From contig NZ_FXWJ01000004.1 in NCBI RefSeq assembly GCF_900177795.1, forward strand, positions 310,001-374,000: a stretch of 64,000 nt of DNA, written 5' to 3'. The position numbers were made by a program, and so were the translations under genes. Within the stretch, counting starts at the first letter, position 1; every line of letters starts with the position of its first letter. The notes below the pieces were generated by a model. The model was not told the DNA's origin, ran no database searches, and worked only from the letters and a program-made list of their open reading frames with translations. The stretch comes from Plantibacter elymi (nom. nud.). Its GTDB lineage: Bacteria > Actinomycetota > Actinomycetes > Actinomycetales > Microbacteriaceae. Of this stretch, positions 61,833-64,000 are shown in pieces.

Positions 61833-62446
61833 AGTCCGGTCCGCCGGCTCTCCGCCACGGCGACCAGGTGGTCGCGCAGCCCCTCGGCCTCGGCTTCCGG
61901 CAACCCGTTGATCACCACTCCGGTCGAGGCGGAGGCGGTCACGAACTTGAGGTCGGCGAGGCCGAAGGCCCGCGAGAGGGGCCCGCGGTTGATGTCGACG
62001 AGCTGCATGCGCCCGTACGGCACGGCGACGAAGCGCTGCCACATGATCCCCCGGCGGAACAGCAGGTCGTCCGCGCGCAGTTGATACCCGATCGACCGGA
62101 TGCGACGTGGGATGAACGCCGCGGCGATCAGGGAGATCACGGCGAAGGCGGCGAACGGCCACCAGATCCAGGTCCAGTCCCAGACGAGCGCGACGAAGAC
62201 CACGGCCGCTGTGACGAGCACGAGGCCGGCGCCCTCGGAGATGAACTCGACGGCGATGAGCTTGCGGCTCACGCGGCGCCACTCGGCATCAGGCAGTTCG
62301 AGCCGCTTGCCGCTCTGCTCCGCAGGGCCGACGTGGACCGTCTCCGGCGACGACAGCTCCTCCAGCGGCGTCTCGATCAGCGGCCGTTCGGCGGGCTGAT
62401 CAGGTGTGGGACGGGGCTCCCCCGGGTGCGGCGTCGTCATCATCAT
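61829..62446 (-). CDS. bPH2 (YdbS-like) membrane protein
   Basis: A 205-residue partner of the larger PH protein: disordered N-terminus, two helices (about 72-92 and 95-113), then a PH domain (SIGYQLRADDLLFRRGIMWQ, VAVPYGRMQLVDINRGPL, FVTASASTGVVINGLP). Start uncertain among three consecutive ATGs at 62440-62446, since GAAGG lies just upstream; it overlaps the DUF3180 gene by 47 bases. Confidence 0.83.
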   Translation of the reverse strand: MMMTTPHPGEPRPTPDQPAERPLIETPLEELSSPETVHVGPAEQSGKRLELPDAEWRRVSRKLIAVEFISEGAGLVLVTAAVVFVALVWDWTWIWWPFAAFAVISLIAAAFIPRRIRSIGYQLRADDLLFRRGIMWQRFVAVPYGRMQLVDINRGPLSRAFGLADLKFVTASASTGVVINGLPEAEAEGLRDHLVAVAESRRTGL

Positions 62447-62879
62447 CCTTCGGAACGGTGCAGAACCACTCGGCCACCAAGGCGGCGACGACGAGTGCGA
62501 CGGATCCCACGATGGACGCGATCACCAGCCACAACGAGCCTATCGCGGGCAGGATCGGGCGGGTCAGGACGAAGAGCAGGATCCCGACGGTCGCCCCGGC
62601 CACCAGGGAGCCCGCATGGCTCGAGGCCTTCGCGAGCGCGGCGACCCGCATGGCGCGGAACGGATCGATCCGCCGGGTGGCACGACCGGTCGTGCTGCGG
62701 CGGATCGGCCAGGACAGGGCGATGAGGATGATCGCGACCGCCACGAGCGAGACGGCGAGGGTGACGGGCGGGATGATCGACGCGCGTCCGCCGGAGACCA
62801 TCGCGACCTCCACGAGGAAGCCGAAGACGACGCCCACCCCGGCGAGGACGATGAGCGGTGTCGCGGTGGTGCGGGTCAC
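62400..62879 (-). CDS. DUF3180 membrane protein
   Basis: A 159-residue protein with four helices (about 8-28, 38-58, 91-107 and 113-136), the basic loop PIRRSTTGRATRRIDPFRAM and an Asp-rich tail PKDDDDDAAPGG. DUF3180 sits directly after folK throughout actinobacteria; role unknown. GTG start overlapping the folK stop by four bases. Confidence 0.87.
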   Translation of the reverse strand: MTRTTATPLIVLAGVGVVFGFLVEVAMVSGGRASIIPPVTLAVSLVAVAIILIALSWPIRRSTTGRATRRIDPFRAMRVAALAKASSHAGSLVAGATVGILLFVLTRPILPAIGSLWLVIASIVGSVALVVAALVAEWFCTVPKDDDDDAAPGGAPSHT

Positions 62880-63436
62880 GGGTGCGTGCCGTCGTCGGGG
62901 ACCACGGAGCCGTCCTTGGCGGCCGCGAGGGTGTCGAGGCGGCCGACGCCGGGCAGCGTCGCGTCGGGGTCGAGGAGCAACCAGGGCACGACGACGAAGC
63001 CGCGCTCGGCGGCTCGCGGGTGCGGGACCGTAAGGCGTTCGTCGGCGATCGTCTCGTCGTCGTAGGCGATGAGGTCGAGGTCGAGCGTCCGGTCGCCCCA
63101 GCGCTCCTCGCGGACGCGGCCGTGCGCGAGTTCGATCCGCTGGAGTTCGTCGAGGAGCGCGTGCGGCTGGAGGCGGGTGCGGACGGCAGCGACACCGTTG
63201 AGGTACGCCGGAGCCGACTCGTCGACACCGGACACCTTGACGGCCGCACTCGAGACGAGCGGTGACCGCCGCACCTCGAGCACCCCGTCGACGGCGGCGA
63301 GGTCCTCCACGGCCTGTGCGATCGTCGCGCGGCGGTCCCCCAGGTTCGCCCCGAGGGCCACGACGGCCCAGACGGCACGGGGCTTCGGTGGTCCGGGCCG
63401 ACGGGCTGGGTCGTGGATCGGCGTGCGCGAGACCAT
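62876..63436 (-). CDS. folK: 6-hydroxymethyl-dihydropterin pyrophosphokinase
   Basis: Transfers pyrophosphate from ATP to 6-hydroxymethyl-7,8-dihydropterin in folate synthesis. In the 186-residue protein VALGANLGDRRATI (26-39), RWGDRTLDLDLIAYD and VPHPRAAERGFVVVPWL are the HPPK motifs. The first ~20 residues (HDPARRPGPPKPR) are an extra flexible lead. ATG overlaps the folB stop by one base. Confidence 0.95.
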   Translation of the reverse strand: MVSRTPIHDPARRPGPPKPRAVWAVVALGANLGDRRATIAQAVEDLAAVDGVLEVRRSPLVSSAAVKVSGVDESAPAYLNGVAAVRTRLQPHALLDELQRIELAHGRVREERWGDRTLDLDLIAYDDETIADERLTVPHPRAAERGFVVVPWLLLDPDATLPGVGRLDTLAAAKDGSVVPDDGTHP

Positions 63437-63825
63437 CAGACGGCCCGCCCGGCCTGGGTGCGGTCGGCCTGGGTTCGCTCGATCGTCACCGCCACGTCCG
63501 CGAAGGGCACCGTGATGGGGGCGCTCGGCTTGTGCACGGTGACCCGGACCGCTTCCGCGCGCTCGTTCGCGAGTACCACGTCGGCGATGCGCTCGGCCAC
63601 CGTTTCGATGAGGTCGACCGGGTCGCGCTCCACGGCTGCGACGACCGCCTCGGCGAGCTCGCCGTAGTGCATGGTCGCGCCGAGCTCGTCGCCACCGGCG
63701 GCCGGGCGGAGGTCCAGCGACACGGTGACGTCGATGACGAACTCCTGTCCGGCCTCGCGCTCGAAGTCGAAGACGCCGTGGTGCGCGAACGCCCGCAGGC
63801 CCGTGAGGGTGATCGAATCAGTCAT
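63436..63825 (-). CDS. folB: Dihydroneopterin aldolase
   Basis: Cleaves dihydroneopterin to hydroxymethyl-dihydropterin and glycolaldehyde. The 129-residue protein has ITLTGLRAFAHHGVFDFERE (5-24), MHYGELAEAV, the conserved glutamate/tyrosine region and VTVHKPSAPI with the catalytic Lys. Start at MTDSITLTG, overlapping the folP end by eight bases, which indicates coupled translation. Confidence 0.95.
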   Translation of the reverse strand: MTDSITLTGLRAFAHHGVFDFEREAGQEFVIDVTVSLDLRPAAGGDELGATMHYGELAEAVVAAVERDPVDLIETVAERIADVVLANERAEAVRVTVHKPSAPITVPFADVAVTIERTQADRTQAGRAV

Positions 63826-64000
63826 CGGCTCCACCTTGCCATGCATCGAGGGTATCGAGAGCGAGTCTGGTGGCGGCGACGTCGTGGACGCGCACACCCC
63901 AGGCTCCGGCCTGCGCGGCCAGCACACTCACCACGGCGCTCGGCAGGTCGCGCGCCTCCATCGGTGCGTCCTCGGGGAGGAGCGCTCCGATGAACCGCTT
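63818..64000 (-). CDS. folP: Dihydropteroate synthase, C-terminal end (partial)
   Basis: Last 60 residues of a leftward gene cut by the right edge. WGVRVHDVAATRLALDTLDA is the closing strand-helix of DHPS (Arg-Val-His-Asp), followed by GGADD. The stop TGA at 63818-63820 overlaps the folB start. DHPS condenses p-aminobenzoate with the pterin pyrophosphate made by FolK. Confidence 0.88.
   Translation of the reverse strand, partial: KRFIGALLPEDAPMEARDLPSAVVSVLAAQAGAWGVRVHDVAATRLALDTLDAWQGGADD

Overview
The window is about 64 kb of very GC-rich DNA with actinobacterial codon use, frequent GTG starts, 1-4 nt gene overlaps and many apparently leaderless promoters. Gene content points to Microbacteriaceae (Actinomycetota): two small proteins of a family common there, a ClpC next to a bacterial eRF1-like protein, the folP-folB-folK-DUF3180-PH-PH-DUF2520-lysS neighbourhood, and interspersed CTTCGACAAGCTCAGGGACCG repeats. 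I cannot name the genus from sequence alone. No phage, plasmid, transposase or CRISPR is visible; this looks like chromosomal backbone with a few accessory loci.

Layout. 0-7.5 kb: a Nei-type DNA glycosylase, a tandem array of about 120 bp repeats, a TMEM175-like channel, a HAD phosphatase, an acyl-CoA ligase, SDR-type oxidoreductases and small proteins. 7.8-15.7 kb: a same-strand locus of GtrA flippase, processive GT2 glucan synthase-like enzyme, GT-C glycosyltransferase, secreted DUF4397 protein, GH8 endoglucanase, lipoprotein-type sortase and dolichol/polyprenol-phosphate mannose synthase-like enzyme. This is the best candidate for a coordinated and little-described system: extracellular beta-glucan or glycoprotein synthesis. 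15.7-31.9 kb: housekeeping and hypothetical genes, including a CPA1 Na+/H+ antiporter, a SWIM/SNF2 helicase, an odd zinc-binding SDR, an alditol oxidase-like flavoprotein and several tiny membrane proteins. 32-46 kb: tRNA-Ser(CGA), radA, a giant wall-anchored nuclease/5'-nucleotidase, an ArgA-like acetyltransferase, zwf, a Ppx/GppA phosphatase and clpC. 46-55 kb: a baeRF-type protein and two tandem, paralogous wall-anchored surface proteins. 55-64 kb: cardiolipin synthase, lysS, DoxX and the folate operon, running off the right edge inside folP.

The genes connect in a few ways. A sortase-like protein (14.2 kb) and three proteins with cell-wall sorting signals (LSKTG, LAVTG, LATTG) give a surface theme shared with the glucan locus and the secreted nuclease. 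The folate genes overlap start-to-stop and are probably translated from one mRNA.

Non-coding DNA is unusually structured. I see (i) a REP-like 20 bp element lying at the 3' ends of genes and twice providing their stop codons; (ii) a tandem array of it; (iii) four clusters of GC-rich palindromes carrying CCAGCGCGGTGCGCTGACG; (iv) three long inverted-repeat elements, each in a convergent gene junction; and (v) a repeated leaderless promoter signature in which a -10 hexamer is followed by exactly six bases and the start codon.
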